A stretch of 64,000 nucleotides of DNA from Azospirillum cavernae (GCF_003590795.1 NZ_QYUL01000003.1:62001-126000); one strand, 5' to 3'. Counted from the first letter of the stretch, positions 36,226 to 47,639 are shown. Translations and numbers: made by a program. The notes: generated by a model not told the origin, from the letters alone.

Positions 36226-37107
36226 ATGCTGAAAACGCTGTCAAACACGCTGGTCGCACTGGCCGCCGCCGCCACGTTGGCGTTGGCCTCCACCGGGGCG
36301 CTGGCCGGACCGGACAAGAAGGTCAACATCGGCTGGACCGCTTGGTCGGACGCCGAGGCTGTGACCAAGCTCGCCAAAAAGCTGATTGAAGAGCGGTTGG
36401 ACACCAAGGTCGAGCTGACGATGGCCGACATCGGCGTTCAGTATCAGGGGTTGGCCGCTGGCAAAATGGACGCCATGCTGATGTCCTGGCAGCCGCTGAC
36501 CCACAAGCCCTACCTCGACAAGGTCGGCAAGGACATTGTCGATCTCGGCCCGCTCTACACCCGGGCGCGATTGGGTTGGGTGGTGCCGGATTACATCCCG
36601 GCCAGCGAATTGGCGAGTCTTGAGGATCTGAAAAAGCCCGACGTGCAAAAGAAGCTGAGCGACCGCATCCAGGGCATTGATCCAGGATCGGGGCTGATGC
36701 AGGCGTCGGAAAAGGCGCTCAAAACCTACGGGCTGGACAAGTATCAGCTTGTGTCGGCGAGCGACGCCGGGATGCTGGCGGCGCTGGACCGCGCGATGAA
36801 GCGCAACGAGTGGATCGTGGTGACGAGCTGGAGTCCGCATTGGATGTTCGCGAACTGGAAGCTGCGCTATCTGGACGATCCGAAGGGCGCGCTTGGCGGG
36901 TTGGAGAGCGTCAACGCCCTGGTCCGCAAGGGCTTCTATCAGGATCACCCTTCGGTCTACGAGTTCCTCAACCGCATGGTCATCCCCATTGGCGATCTGG
37001 AGGCGATGATGCACGAGGCCAAACAGACCAGCTACGAGCAGGCGGTGGACAACTACATCAAGGCCAATAAGACCCGCATTGACTATTGGGTGACGGGCAA
37101 GCTCTGA
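36226..37107 (+). CDS. Glycine betaine/choline-type periplasmic binding protein (OpuAC family)
   Basis: A 293-residue binding protein with a signal peptide ending near residue 27 (GALAGPDKK). The mature start KVNIGWTAWSDAEAVTKLAKKLIEE is typical of the OpuAC/ProX fold. Aromatic residues that could form a cation-binding box occur in MSWQPLTHKPY and VVTSWSPHWMFANW. It lies 53 bases after the phosphatase gene and is probably the partner of the ATPase and permease. Whether it prefers betaine, choline or another quaternary amine cannot be told from the sequence. Confidence 0.9.
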   Translation: MLKTLSNTLVALAAAATLALASTGALAGPDKKVNIGWTAWSDAEAVTKLAKKLIEERLDTKVELTMADIGVQYQGLAAGKMDAMLMSWQPLTHKPYLDKVGKDIVDLGPLYTRARLGWVVPDYIPASELASLEDLKKPDVQKKLSDRIQGIDPGSGLMQASEKALKTYGLDKYQLVSASDAGMLAALDRAMKRNEWIVVTSWSPHWMFANWKLRYLDDPKGALGGLESVNALVRKGFYQDHPSVYEFLNRMVIPIGDLEAMMHEAKQTSYEQAVDNYIKANKTRIDYWVTGKL

Positions 37108-37250
37108 TTTTCGCGGCGCCATCGCGGGAGCGGCGGATTGTCGGACGGCGCGTCCGTTCAAGCGCAATGCCCGAACGGTTCAAGCGGTCGGGTCCGCCGC
37201 CGTGAGACGCTTCATGCTATGTCCTGAACAATCAGCGGGTGACAACCACC

Positions 37251-37787
37251 ATGGCAAGCGACGCGCCGTTGGACCATCTGAACAGCGAGGATCTGCTCGA
37301 ACGGCTCGCCGCGCTGGGCGTCGTCGCCGAGACCATCCGGCATCCGCCCGTCCACACGGTGGAGGAGGCGTTGCCGCATTGGGCGGCGCTCGACGCTCTG
37401 CACACCAAGAATCTGCTGCTGAAGGACGCCAAGGACCAGCTTTGGCTGATCGCCGCGCCGACCGACCGGCTGATTGATTTGAAGCGGTTGCCCGGACAGA
37501 TCGGCTCCAAACGGCTGTCCTTCGCCAAGGAGGATCTGCTGTTCGCCACGCTGGGCGTGCGGCAGGGGGCGGTCAGCCCCTTCGCCTTGGTCAATGATCG
37601 GGAGAGGCGGGTCCGTCTGGTGTTGGACGCCGCCCTGATGGCCGCGCCGCGCGTCGCCTTCCACCCCTTGACCAACACGGCGACCACGGCGGTCCGAACC
37701 GACGATCTGCGGGTTTTCCTGGAGAGCGTCGGTTCGGAGCCTCTGGTGGTCGCGTTGGACGCCGCCTTGGAGGAAGCCGCGCCGTAA
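37251..37787 (+). CDS. YbaK/ProXp-type aminoacyl-tRNA deacylase
   Basis: A stand-alone editing-domain protein of about 178 residues. It has HPPVHTVEEALPHWAALDALHTKNLLLKDAKDQLWLIAA near the start, then LPGQIGSKRLSFAKEDLL and GAVSPFALVNDRERRVRLVLD, the conserved order of the prolyl-tRNA deacylase (ProX) group, which clears Ala from mischarged tRNA-Pro. ATG 37251 is used; an in-frame GTG lies at 37239. Its location between two choline/betaine binding-protein genes is unexpected and may simply be a neighbour without functional link. Confidence 0.9.
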   Translation: MASDAPLDHLNSEDLLERLAALGVVAETIRHPPVHTVEEALPHWAALDALHTKNLLLKDAKDQLWLIAAPTDRLIDLKRLPGQIGSKRLSFAKEDLLFATLGVRQGAVSPFALVNDRERRVRLVLDAALMAAPRVAFHPLTNTATTAVRTDDLRVFLESVGSEPLVVALDAALEEAAP

Positions 37788-37879
37788 CACGCCAAGACTC
37801 GACAGGCCGACCAAACACAAGAAGACGTCGGCGCCACGCCGGATCGTCTGAACAACCGGGACAGAGGAGCATGAGGGGC

Positions 37880-38857
37880 ATGACGACGATGACGGCAAAG
37901 ACGATGGGTTGCTCGTTGGGCGTTTTGGCGGCTGCCTGCGTGGCGCTGGGATCGGCCGGGGCGGCCTTCGCCGCCGACCCCGCCGCTTGCAAAACGGTGC
38001 GATTTGGCGATGTTGGTTGGACCGACATCGCGGCGACCACGGCGCTGGCCTCGGTGACGCTGGACGCGCTGGGCTACAAGGCGACGACGAACATCTCGTC
38101 GGTGCCGGTGGTCTATCTGGGATTGAAAACCAAGTCGCTCGACATTTTCCTCGGCAACTGGATGCCGACGATGGAGAGCTTCATCAAGCCGGTGCTGGAC
38201 GACGGCTCGGTCGAGGTGACGCGGGTCAATCTGGAAGGGGCGAAATACACGCTGGCGGTGCCGAAATACGCGTCCGACGCCGGACTGAAGAGCTTCAAGG
38301 ATCTCGCGAAGTTCAAGGACAAGCTGGACGGCAAGATTTATGGAATCGAGGCGGGCAACGACGGCAACCTCATCATCGACAAGATGTTGAAGGCCGACGC
38401 CTTCGGCCTGAAAGACTTCAAGATGATCGAATCCAGCGAGGCCGGGATGCTGGGCGAGGTCAAACGGGCGGTGCGGGCCAAGAAGTTCATCGCCTTCCTG
38501 GGCTGGGCGCCGCACCCGATGAACAAATCCTTTGAAATGACCTATCTGGCCGACGGCGACGATTGGTTCGGCCCGGATTTCGGCGGCGCGACCGTCAGCA
38601 CCAACGTGCGCAAGGGCTACGCCGCCGAATGCCCGAACGTCGGCAAATTCCTTGGCAACCTGTCCTTCACCGTGGACATGGAAAACGCGGTCATGGACGG
38701 CATCATGAACGCCAACAAAAAGCCGAACACAGCGGCCACCGAATGGCTGAAGAAGAACCCCGACACGGTGAAGGCGTGGTTGAAGGGCGTCACCACCCTC
38801 GACGGCAAGGACGGTCTGGCCGCCGTCCAGGCCAAGCTGGGTCTTCCCAAATCGTAA
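37880..38857 (+). CDS. choX: Choline-binding periplasmic protein (ChoX-like)
   Basis: About 325 residues with a signal peptide (cleavage near GAAFA-ADPAACK) and the features of rhizobial ChoX: CKTVRFGDVGWTDIAATTALASVTLDALGY, SLDIFLGNWMPTMESF, EAGNDGNLIIDKML, and AFLGWAPHPMN with the aromatic residues that cage the quaternary ammonium. Three closely spaced ATGs (37871, 37880 and 37889) are possible; 37880 has GAGGAG 10 bases upstream, whereas 37871 is too close to it. In rhizobia choX precedes choW-choV; here it stands alone about 3 kb downstream of a ChoWV-like pair. Confidence 0.9.
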   Translation: MTTMTAKTMGCSLGVLAAACVALGSAGAAFAADPAACKTVRFGDVGWTDIAATTALASVTLDALGYKATTNISSVPVVYLGLKTKSLDIFLGNWMPTMESFIKPVLDDGSVEVTRVNLEGAKYTLAVPKYASDAGLKSFKDLAKFKDKLDGKIYGIEAGNDGNLIIDKMLKADAFGLKDFKMIESSEAGMLGEVKRAVRAKKFIAFLGWAPHPMNKSFEMTYLADGDDWFGPDFGGATVSTNVRKGYAAECPNVGKFLGNLSFTVDMENAVMDGIMNANKKPNTAATEWLKKNPDTVKAWLKGVTTLDGKDGLAAVQAKLGLPKS

Positions 38858-38874
38858 GACAAGCGGGTTTCCGT

Positions 38875-38898
38875 GGCGGCGTCACTCTGGACGCCGCC
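38875..38898 (+). terminator. Hairpin after choX, possible terminator
   Basis: GGCGGCGTC (38875-38883), a 6-base loop, and GACGCCGCC (38890-38898) form a perfect 9-bp stem 17 bases after the choX stop. Only a weak T content follows, so it may need Rho or merely protect the 3' end. Confidence 0.45.
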
Positions 38899-38998
38899 CG
38901 TCGGGATTGACTGACTTTGCGCGCGTGTTTGCGGCGTCTGCTCTGTGGAGCGGAAGCGTCGCGGTCGCTTGGCAATTCGATTGTGTTGGTAAAGAGAA

Positions 38999-39074
38999 TG
39001 GTGCCCAGGGACGGAATTGAACCGCCGACACGGGGATTTTCAGTCCCCTGCTCTACCAACTGAGCTACCTGGGC
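38999..39074 (-). tRNA. tRNA-Phe (GAA), copy 1
   Basis: Reading leftwards from 39074, the acceptor GCCCAGG, D-arm with AGCTCAGTTGGTAGAGC, anticodon stem-loop with CTGAAAA (anticodon GAA), T-arm GGTTCAATTCC and 3' CCTGGGCACCA form a complete 76-base cloverleaf. The CCA end is encoded (38999-39001). Identical to the copy at 39143-39218. Confidence 0.98.
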
Positions 39075-39142
39075 ATCCGGCGCAGCCAATGGGCCGACGA
39101 CCAAAGAAGGGTCGATTTTTTAAACACCCCCAAAGAAGAGGG

Positions 39143-39218
39143 TGGTGCCCAGGGACGGAATTGAACCGCCGACACGGGGATTTTCAGTCCCCTGCTCTAC
39201 CAACTGAGCTACCTGGGC
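39143..39218 (-). tRNA. tRNA-Phe (GAA), copy 2
   Basis: A 76-base tRNA identical to the other copy, including the encoded CCA and anticodon GAA. It lies 68 bases upstream of copy 1 on the same strand, so both are probably cut from one precursor. They lie just downstream of yacG on the same strand and may be transcribed with it or from their own promoter; I see no clear promoter in 39219-39324. Confidence 0.98.
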
Positions 39219-39324
39219 ATCCGGCGTCGCGTTACGATTTTTGGTCGTCGCCATGCGTCGAGGGCCGCTTTGTAGGAAAATTCAGGGGGGCTGTCCAGAG
39301 AAAAAACATCAGCTCCCGCTTTTT

Positions 39325-39522
39325 TCAGGCGTCCTCGGACGGGGCGTTTTCGCCGGATTCATCAGGGCCTTCCGGCGTTTCCACGCGGTACACGCCGCCC
39401 AGCCAGCGGCCCAGATCGACGTCGGCGCAGCGCTTGGAACAAAAGGGGCGGATCGTCGGTTCGGCGGCGCGGCCACAAATGGGGCAGGGCGGCAGGGCGG
39501 AGGGGGCGAGGAATGCGGTCAC
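39325..39522 (-). CDS. yacG: DNA gyrase inhibitor YacG
   Basis: A 65-residue zinc protein. CPICGR near residue 13 and FCSKRCADVDLGRWL near 28 give the four Cys of the zinc finger and the conserved YacG motif. In E. coli the protein binds GyrB and inhibits gyrase. The start is GTG 39522, overlapping the rng stop (GTGA), so translation is likely coupled. The acidic tail (PEGPDESGENAPSEDA) is usual for alphaproteobacterial members. Confidence 0.93.
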   Translation of the reverse strand: MTAFLAPSALPPCPICGRAAEPTIRPFCSKRCADVDLGRWLGGVYRVETPEGPDESGENAPSEDA

Positions 39523-40736
39523 GAAGAGACTCCGGTGGCGGCGGGCGTCGTGGACGAGGGCGGCGGCGACAGCAGGGCGGCCAGGGGGGTTCCCCGGCGG
39601 GCGCGGGTCAACTCGACGAGGCCAAGCTTGGACATGCCATAAACCTGGGTCTGGGTCGGGTCGCCGTCCACCGCCTCGGTCAAGGCGGCCAGCACCCGCT
39701 CGGCGTCGCTGCGGGCGCGCATGTTGACGAAATCCACCACGATGATGCCGCCAATGTTGCGCAGGCGCAAATGGCGGGCGATCTCGGCGGCGGCGTCGAG
39801 GTTGACGTCCAGCGGGTTGCCGCGCTCCCCAGCGTTGACGTCGATGACGGTCAACGCCTCGGTGCGTTCGATCACCAGAGAGCCGCCGCGCGGCAGGGCG
39901 ACGCGGACGTCCAAGAGTTCGGCGATGGCGCCGTCGAGGTCGCGGAGGTCGAACAGTCGGCTCGGAGGCGCGTGGCGGGCGATCAGCGGCGACAGATCGG
40001 GCGCGCGGTCGTCGCACCAGCCGGTCACGCGGCGAGCCAGCGCCTCCCCGTCGATCAGGATGGTGTCGAGCGCGGCGGCGCCCTGTTCGATCAGGGCGCG
40101 CGCTGGGGCGTCGGGGCCGGGGCAGAGCAGGCGGGGCGGGCCGCCCTTGGCGGCGTCGGCCTGGACGCCGCGCCACAGCAGGATCAGCGCCTCGGCGTCC
40201 AGCGTCAGAGCGGTGTCGGACGCGGCGGCGGCTCCGGCGCGGACGATCCAGCCGGAACCGGACACGAGCGCCTGCACCCGTTGCGACAGGGCGGCGCGCG
40301 CGGGGCCGGTTCCCAGCCGCTTGGACACCGCGACGTCGCGGCCAAAGGGGGCGTGAATGAGGAAACGACCGGGCAGGGTGACGTCCATTGTCAAGGATGG
40401 TCCCTTGGCGCCATGGGCGTCGGCCTTGACCTGGACGATGATGGATTGCCCCGCTCGCAGCAGCGCGCCGATGCGCTCGGGCTTTTGTTTGGGGCGGCTT
40501 CCGTCGGGGTTGCGGGCGTCGGCGGCGATCAACAGGCCGGACATCCCGCCGCCAAGATCGACGAAGGCGCCCTCCATGCCGGTGACAATGCGTTCGACCC
40601 GACCGAGGAAGACATGGCCCAGCAGGGATGGGCGGTCGGCGTGGTCGATGTGCAGATCGGTCAAGCGCCCATCGGCCAGCACCGCCGCCCGCGTCAGCGG
40701 GCCGTCCTGGTCAATGAGAAGCTCAATCCGGCTCAC
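39519..40736 (-). CDS. rng: Ribonuclease E/G family protein
   Basis: A 405-residue endoribonuclease-family protein of the short alphaproteobacterial RNase G type. An S1-like RNA-binding part lies near residues 35-100 (LGHVFLGRVERIVTGMEGAFVDLGGGMSGLL). The DNase-I-like catalytic region has the metal-binding Asp residues in LTVIDVNAGERGN and GGIIVVDFVNMRARSDAERVL. It lacks the long C-terminal scaffold of RNase E, and I do not see the CPxC zinc-link motif. It lies between maf and yacG in the conserved infA-maf-rng-yacG cluster. Confidence 0.94.
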   Translation of the reverse strand: MSRIELLIDQDGPLTRAAVLADGRLTDLHIDHADRPSLLGHVFLGRVERIVTGMEGAFVDLGGGMSGLLIAADARNPDGSRPKQKPERIGALLRAGQSIIVQVKADAHGAKGPSLTMDVTLPGRFLIHAPFGRDVAVSKRLGTGPARAALSQRVQALVSGSGWIVRAGAAAASDTALTLDAEALILLWRGVQADAAKGGPPRLLCPGPDAPARALIEQGAAALDTILIDGEALARRVTGWCDDRAPDLSPLIARHAPPSRLFDLRDLDGAIAELLDVRVALPRGGSLVIERTEALTVIDVNAGERGNPLDVNLDAAAEIARHLRLRNIGGIIVVDFVNMRARSDAERVLAALTEAVDGDPTQTQVYGMSKLGLVELTRARRGTPLAALLSPPPSSTTPAATGVSS

Positions 40737-40758
40737 GCCGAAAATCCCTCAACGAGGG

Positions 40759-41361
40759 TCATGGAATGGGAAAGCCATGGCCGTGCAGCAATCCGGCGAC
40801 CTCGTGCAGAGGCAGGCCGACGACGTTGCTGTAAGAGCCGCCGATCCAACGGATCAGAGCGGCGGCCCGCCCCTGGATGGCGTAACCGCCCGCCTTGCCC
40901 TGCCATTCCCCCGCCGCGATGTAGGCGTCGGTTTCAGACTTGGACAGGCATTTGAACGTCACGTCGGTGCGGACCAGACGTTCGGAGCGGCGATGGCCGC
41001 CCTCGGCGGTGGGAACCAGCAGGACGACGCCGCCATAGACGCGGTGTCGCCGACCGGACAGCAGGTCGAGGCACTGGCGCGCCTCGTCCTCCCGTTCCGC
41101 TTTGGGCAGAATGCGACGCCCGCAGGCCACGACGGTGTCGGCGGCGAGAATCCACGAATCGGGATGGCGCGCGGCGACGCAGGCGGCTTTTTCACCGGCC
41201 AGACGCAAAGCGTGCTGGGGCGGCAATTCGCGGGGCAAGGGTGTTTCGTCGAGATCGGCCGGGTCCACCGCAGCGGGCGACACGCCAATCTGGCGCAACA
41301 AATCGAGCCGACGCGGCGAGGCCGAAGCCAAGACGAGTCGGTGCGCCATGGACATGCTCAT
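40759..41361 (-). CDS. maf: Maf family nucleotide pyrophosphatase
   Basis: A house-cleaning nucleoside triphosphate pyrophosphatase of about 200 residues. LVLASASPRRLDLLRQIG near the start is the Maf signature. ILAADTVVACGRRILPKA carries the catalytic Asp, and GYAIQGRAAALIRWIGGSYSNVVGLPL is the conserved C-terminal part. Subfamily YhdE (dTTP/UTP) versus YceF (m7GTP) is not settled by eye. Several starts are possible (GTG 41364, ATG 41361, 41355 and 41349); none has a strong ribosome site. The gene follows infA by 29 bases. Confidence 0.95.
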   Translation of the reverse strand: MSMSMAHRLVLASASPRRLDLLRQIGVSPAAVDPADLDETPLPRELPPQHALRLAGEKAACVAARHPDSWILAADTVVACGRRILPKAEREDEARQCLDLLSGRRHRVYGGVVLLVPTAEGGHRRSERLVRTDVTFKCLSKSETDAYIAAGEWQGKAGGYAIQGRAAALIRWIGGSYSNVVGLPLHEVAGLLHGHGFPIP

Positions 41362-41390
41362 CACGGGGGACTGCGGCGTCGGCTGTGCGG

Positions 41391-41609
41391 TTACTTGAAC
41401 CGGAAGGTGATCCGGCCCTTGGACAGGTCGTACGGCGTCATTTCCACATTGACGCGGTCGCCCGCCAGAACCCGGATCCGGTTCTTGCGCATTTTGCCGG
41501 AGGTGTGTGCGAGAACCTCGTGATCGTTGTCGAGCTTAACCCGGAACATCGCGTTCGGAAGCAGTTCGACGACGCTCCCAGAAAACTCGATCAGATCTTC
41601 CTTTGCCAT
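41391..41609 (-). CDS. infA: Translation initiation factor IF-1
   Basis: A 72-residue S1/OB-fold protein that binds the 30S A site during initiation. [51 protein letters not shown] and [18 protein letters not shown] match IF-1 throughout. ATG 41609 has AAAGG upstream; the longer ORF to 41660 has no support. It is the first gene of the infA-maf-rng-yacG run. Confidence 0.98.
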   Translation of the reverse strand: MAKEDLIEFSGSVVELLPNAMFRVKLDNDHEVLAHTSGKMRKNRIRVLAGDRVNVEMTPYDLSKGRITFRFK

Positions 41610-41720
41610 ATGACCTTTTGTCCGTGCGTAATGTTTCGTGGCAATAACTGACGCCCCCAAGCCGCTGGGTCAAGGGGGATTCCCACAATGGGCGCGTTCC
41701 GTCGCAGCTTTGGTCGCGGG

Positions 41721-42791
41721 TCAGCCCTGCGCCACCGCCGCGTCATCCCCGCCCGATGGGTCGGGAAGGGCGACGTTCTGGAACGGGCTGAGCGGCGATT
41801 GGTTGCTCCCGTCCAGCTTTTGCGCCGGTTCCGCCGCTTTTGAGATGGCGGCGAACATCTCGCGCTGGTCGATTTCCATGCGCCGGGTCAGGCGGGCGAC
41901 GGTTTCCGACGCGTTCAACGCCCGACCCGTGCTGCGGTCGTGAAACAGGTTGTGGTTGGCCTTGGCGGCGGCGGGCAGCAGGTCGGAGGCCACACTGGTC
42001 GGGTCCGATTCGGCGGCCCTGATGAGCTTCGCCGCCCCACCGACGCCCATCACATAGGCGATCCGGCTTTCGCTTTCGCTGGCTGGACGGCCCAACCGCT
42101 TTTCCAACTGCCCCCGGCCTTCCGACAGATAGCGGGCGGCCATCCCGGCGGACAGATCGACGTCGTGCCGCAGATCAAGGATTTTCTTGCGGGTTTCCGG
42201 GTCGGCGACCGAGACGACGCCGTTGCGGACCTGGATTTGGTTGGCCAATTCGCCCTGGCCATAGGCGGCGCCATGGCGGCGGAACAGGTCGAGCCAGGTC
42301 CGCTCCAGAAACTGGAACGGCCCGGCGGCGCTGCTGGTGCTGTTCTTGGCGGCGCTGTTCAGCCCGCTTTCCTGGGTGGCCTGGGCCAAAATGGCGGTGA
42401 AGCTGTGACCGGACAGACCGGCGACCTGTTGGGAGGCCAACAGCACGCGGTTGGCGGTCGGCGTGCCGGAGGTGGCGAGCGCGGTGGCCGCGTTCGTGCT
42501 CTTGCTGGCGAGCGGCAGGGACGGCTTGCGCGTGGGCAGGGGCACCAGCGTGCCGTCGGCCAGCTCCATCGGCGCTTCCGGCTTGCTGGTCGGCATGGGC
42601 GGCGGTTTCTGCCCGTTGGCGAGGCGACCGCGTGGCAATGGCTGTGACTGCGCCATCATGTCAAGGAACGACGCGCCGTCGCCATTGGCCGACAGGCCGG
42701 ATCCTGAAAGACCAGACCCAGAAAGACCAGACGTCGGCGGATCGGGTTTCCGCTCCGGAACGGGAACGAGAGGGGGCTGAGAAACCTTCAT
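41721..42791 (-). CDS. Lytic transglycosylase-like (SLT domain) protein
   Basis: A 356-residue protein. The first roughly 110 residues are Pro/Ser-rich and include a short repeat GLSGSGLSGSGLSANG. From about residue 120 an SLT-type domain is seen: SGHSFTAILAQATQESGLNSAAKN with the catalytic Glu of the lysozyme-like fold, AAGPFQFLERTWLDLFRRHG, and later GGAAKLI. No signal peptide is evident, which is odd for a peptidoglycan enzyme; proteins of this sort are found with flagellar or other envelope machinery. It stands between a histidine kinase gene and infA. Confidence 0.85.
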   Translation of the reverse strand: MKVSQPPLVPVPERKPDPPTSGLSGSGLSGSGLSANGDGASFLDMMAQSQPLPRGRLANGQKPPPMPTSKPEAPMELADGTLVPLPTRKPSLPLASKSTNAATALATSGTPTANRVLLASQQVAGLSGHSFTAILAQATQESGLNSAAKNSTSSAAGPFQFLERTWLDLFRRHGAAYGQGELANQIQVRNGVVSVADPETRKKILDLRHDVDLSAGMAARYLSEGRGQLEKRLGRPASESESRIAYVMGVGGAAKLIRAAESDPTSVASDLLPAAAKANHNLFHDRSTGRALNASETVARLTRRMEIDQREMFAAISKAAEPAQKLDGSNQSPLSPFQNVALPDPSGGDDAAVAQG

Positions 42792-42863
42792 GAAGCACCA
42801 GTGGCCAACAACGCGCCGCCCACCCGTCGGTGGGCATGGATGACGCAGTATAGCACCGACTCG

Positions 42864-45221
<2,358 letters not shown>

Positions 45222-45350
45222 CGCACGACGCTAGAACGGTGTCGCGGACGCCTCCATGACACAGCTCAATATCATCATACCCGACGCTAGGGAATCGCCG
45301 TCAGTGGGGAAAATTGATGAGAAATCAAAGCATCCACAGGTTGATGGACC

Positions 45351-45824
45351 TCACACGCTGGGGCCGCGCGACAGGGGGAAGCGCTGCTTGACCTTCATCA
45401 GCAGGCCGTCGCGCACCTGCCGGTAGGCTTCCAACATGGCCTCGCGCGATCCATCGACCAGGGTGGGGTCGAAGGTGTTCCAGAATTCGACGTCGCACGC
45501 CATGGTGCGGGTCATTTCGATGGCGCGGTGCTGGGCCTCGGGCGACAGCGAGACGATCAGGTCGAAATTGGTGTCTTCCAGATCCTCGAAGGTGCGGCAG
45601 CGGTGTTTGGACAGGTCGATGCCCATCTCCTCCATCACCGCGACGGCGAAGGGATCAACCTCGTCCCCGTCGCGCACGCCGACCGAATCGACATAGACGC
45701 GGGTTCCATGGAAATGGCGCATGATCGCCGCCGCCATCGGCGAACGGATCATGTTGTAGGTGCAGGCGAACAAAACGCTCGTGACCGGAAGGGTCGGGAA
45801 TGCCGGGGTCACAGCCATGACCAT
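45351..45824 (-). CDS. Low-molecular-weight protein tyrosine phosphatase/ArsC-type family protein
   Basis: A 157-residue protein with the P-loop CTYNMIRSPMAAAIM near residue 20, which fits C-x5-R-S of LMW phosphatases and thioredoxin-type arsenate reductases, and a D-P-like FNTFDPTLVDGS. In alphaproteobacteria this gene follows hisG-hisD-UPF0262 as here (16 bases after UPF0262), with no known link to histidine synthesis or arsenic. ATG 45824 or 45818 may start it. Confidence 0.9.
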   Translation of the reverse strand: MVMAVTPAFPTLPVTSVLFACTYNMIRSPMAAAIMRHFHGTRVYVDSVGVRDGDEVDPFAVAVMEEMGIDLSKHRCRTFEDLEDTNFDLIVSLSPEAQHRAIEMTRTMACDVEFWNTFDPTLVDGSREAMLEAYRQVRDGLLMKVKQRFPLSRGPSV

Positions 45825-45840
45825 GCGCCGCCCGCCCCCG

Positions 45841-46323
45841 TCAGCCGCGTATATGAAGAACGCAGATCAGCGTGAACAGCCGACGCGCGGTCTGGAGATC
45901 CATCTCGACTTTGCCGGTCAGCCGTTCGCGCAGCATTTCGGACCCCTCATTGTGCAGGCCGCGTCGGCCCATGTCGATGGCCTCGATCTGCGACGGCGTC
46001 GAGCGTTTGATCGCCGCGTAATAGCTTTCGCAGATCAGGAAGTAATCCTTCACGATGGACCGGAAGCCGGTCACGGGCAGCGCCAGCTTGTCCAGCTCGC
46101 TGTTGTCCTCGCGCCGGATGTCGAAGACCAGCCGGTTGTCTTCGATGGACAGATGCAGGTGATAGGGGCCGGATTCGGCGTGGTCGCAGGGGCAGAACTC
46201 GTTTTCTTCCAGCAAATCGAAGATGGCGACGGCGCGTTCGTGCTCCACCTCCGGCTTGCGGCGGACGACGGTCTTTTCATCCAGCGTCACATGGGAAATG
46301 CGGCGGTTGGTCCGTGCGCTCAC
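45841..46323 (-). CDS. UPF0262 family protein
   Basis: A 160-residue conserved alphaproteobacterial protein of unknown function. RISHVTLDE, VAIFDLLEENEF, YHLHLSIEDNRLVFDIR, GFRSIVKDYFLICESYYAAIK and IEAIDMGRRGLHNEGSEML are its hallmark blocks. Its start overlaps the hisD stop by 4 bases (ATGA) and the phosphatase gene follows, the standard gene order. No signal peptide or membrane segment is seen. Confidence 0.95.
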   Translation of the reverse strand: MSARTNRRISHVTLDEKTVVRRKPEVEHERAVAIFDLLEENEFCPCDHAESGPYHLHLSIEDNRLVFDIRREDNSELDKLALPVTGFRSIVKDYFLICESYYAAIKRSTPSQIEAIDMGRRGLHNEGSEMLRERLTGKVEMDLQTARRLFTLICVLHIRG

Positions 46324-47639
46324 GCGGTCCCTCCCTGGGCTAAGTCGGCGGGCAGGCGCAGGGCGACGGACAGGGCGTGGGCGTCCAACCCCTCCGCCCG
46401 CGCCAGGGTGACGGCGGCGGGGCCGATGGCGCGCAGGCTGTCGGCGTCGCAGCCGACGAAGGTCGTCCGCTTCATGAAGTCCAGCACGTTGAGGCCCGAC
46501 GAGAAGCGCGCGCTGCGCGCCGTCGGCAGAACGTGATTGGGGCCAGCGACGTAGTCGCCGATGGCTTCGGGCGTGTGGCGGCCAAGGAAAATGGCCCCGG
46601 CGTTGCGGATCCGGGTGGCCAGCGCGTCGGGATCCTCGACCGCCAGTTCCAGATGCTCCGGCGCGAGACGATCCACCAGGGCGGGGGCGTCGGCCAGCAG
46701 GTCGCCCACCAGGATGATGGCCCCATGCTCCCGCCAGCTTTCCCCGGCGATGGCGGCGCGCGGCAGGCTTTCCAGATGCGTGTCCACGGCGGCGGCCACC
46801 GCGTCGGCGAACGCCGCGTCGTCGGTGATGAGGATCGATTGGGCCGAGACGTCATGCTCGGCCTGGGAGAGCAGATCCATGGCGATCCAGGCCGGATTGT
46901 TCCGGCCATCGGCCACCACCAGGATTTCTGATGGCCCGGCGATGCTGTCAATGCCGACCAGCCCGTACACCTGACGCTTGGCGGCGGCGACGAAGGCGTT
47001 GCCGGGGCCGACGATCTTGTCGACCGGGCGAATCGTCGCCGTGCCATGAGCCAGCGCGGCGACGGCCTGCGCCCCGCCGACGCGGTACAGCTCGGTCACG
47101 CCGCAGCGCTTGGCGGCGGCGAGCACCAGCGGGTTGATGATCCCGTCGGGCGTCGGCACCACCATGACGACGCGCTCCACCCCGGCCACCTTGGCGGGCA
47201 GGGCGTTCATCAAAACCGACGACGGGTAGGAGGCGGTGCCGCCCGGCACATAGAGGCCGACGGCGCCGACGGGCGTCCAGCGCGCGCCCAGCCGCACGCC
47301 CTGGGCGTCGCGGTAGTCAACCATTTCGGGCACTTGCCGTCGGTGGAAATCCTCGATCCGCGCGGCGGCGAGGTCGAGCGCGTTGAGCGTGGCCGGGTCG
47401 CATTTGGCCGTCGCCGCGTCGATCTCCTCCTCGCTGATGCGCAGGGTGTCGGCGGTCAGCGTCTGGCGGTCCCAGCGGGCGGTGAAGTCGATCAGGGCGG
47501 CGTCGCCGCGCGTCTTGACTTCGTCGATCACCCCGGCGACCAGCGTCTGGACGTCTTCGCTTGCCTCGCGCTTGGCGTGGAGCAGCCCCTCGAAGCCGAC
47601 GGCGAAGTCGGCGTCGCGGATATCAAGCCTGATGGGCAT
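46320..47639 (-). CDS. hisD: Histidinol dehydrogenase
   Basis: Zinc enzyme (439 residues) that performs the last two oxidations of histidine synthesis, histidinol to histidine with 2 NAD+. [30 protein letters not shown] near residue 125, [35 protein letters not shown], and [13 protein letters not shown], followed by the His-rich [13 protein letters not shown], cover the substrate, NAD and zinc sites. It overlaps hisG by 17 bases. Confidence 0.97.
   Translation of the reverse strand: MPIRLDIRDADFAVGFEGLLHAKREASEDVQTLVAGVIDEVKTRGDAALIDFTARWDRQTLTADTLRISEEEIDAATAKCDPATLNALDLAAARIEDFHRRQVPEMVDYRDAQGVRLGARWTPVGAVGLYVPGGTASYPSSVLMNALPAKVAGVERVVMVVPTPDGIINPLVLAAAKRCGVTELYRVGGAQAVAALAHGTATIRPVDKIVGPGNAFVAAAKRQVYGLVGIDSIAGPSEILVVADGRNNPAWIAMDLLSQAEHDVSAQSILITDDAAFADAVAAAVDTHLESLPRAAIAGESWREHGAIILVGDLLADAPALVDRLAPEHLELAVEDPDALATRIRNAGAIFLGRHTPEAIGDYVAGPNHVLPTARSARFSSGLNVLDFMKRTTFVGCDADSLRAIGPAAVTLARAEGLDAHALSVALRLPADLAQGGTA

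Noticed and set aside
38999-39218. Integrated element at the tRNA-Phe genes
   Set aside because: No integrase, no partial tRNA repeat farther away and no change in gene content was seen.
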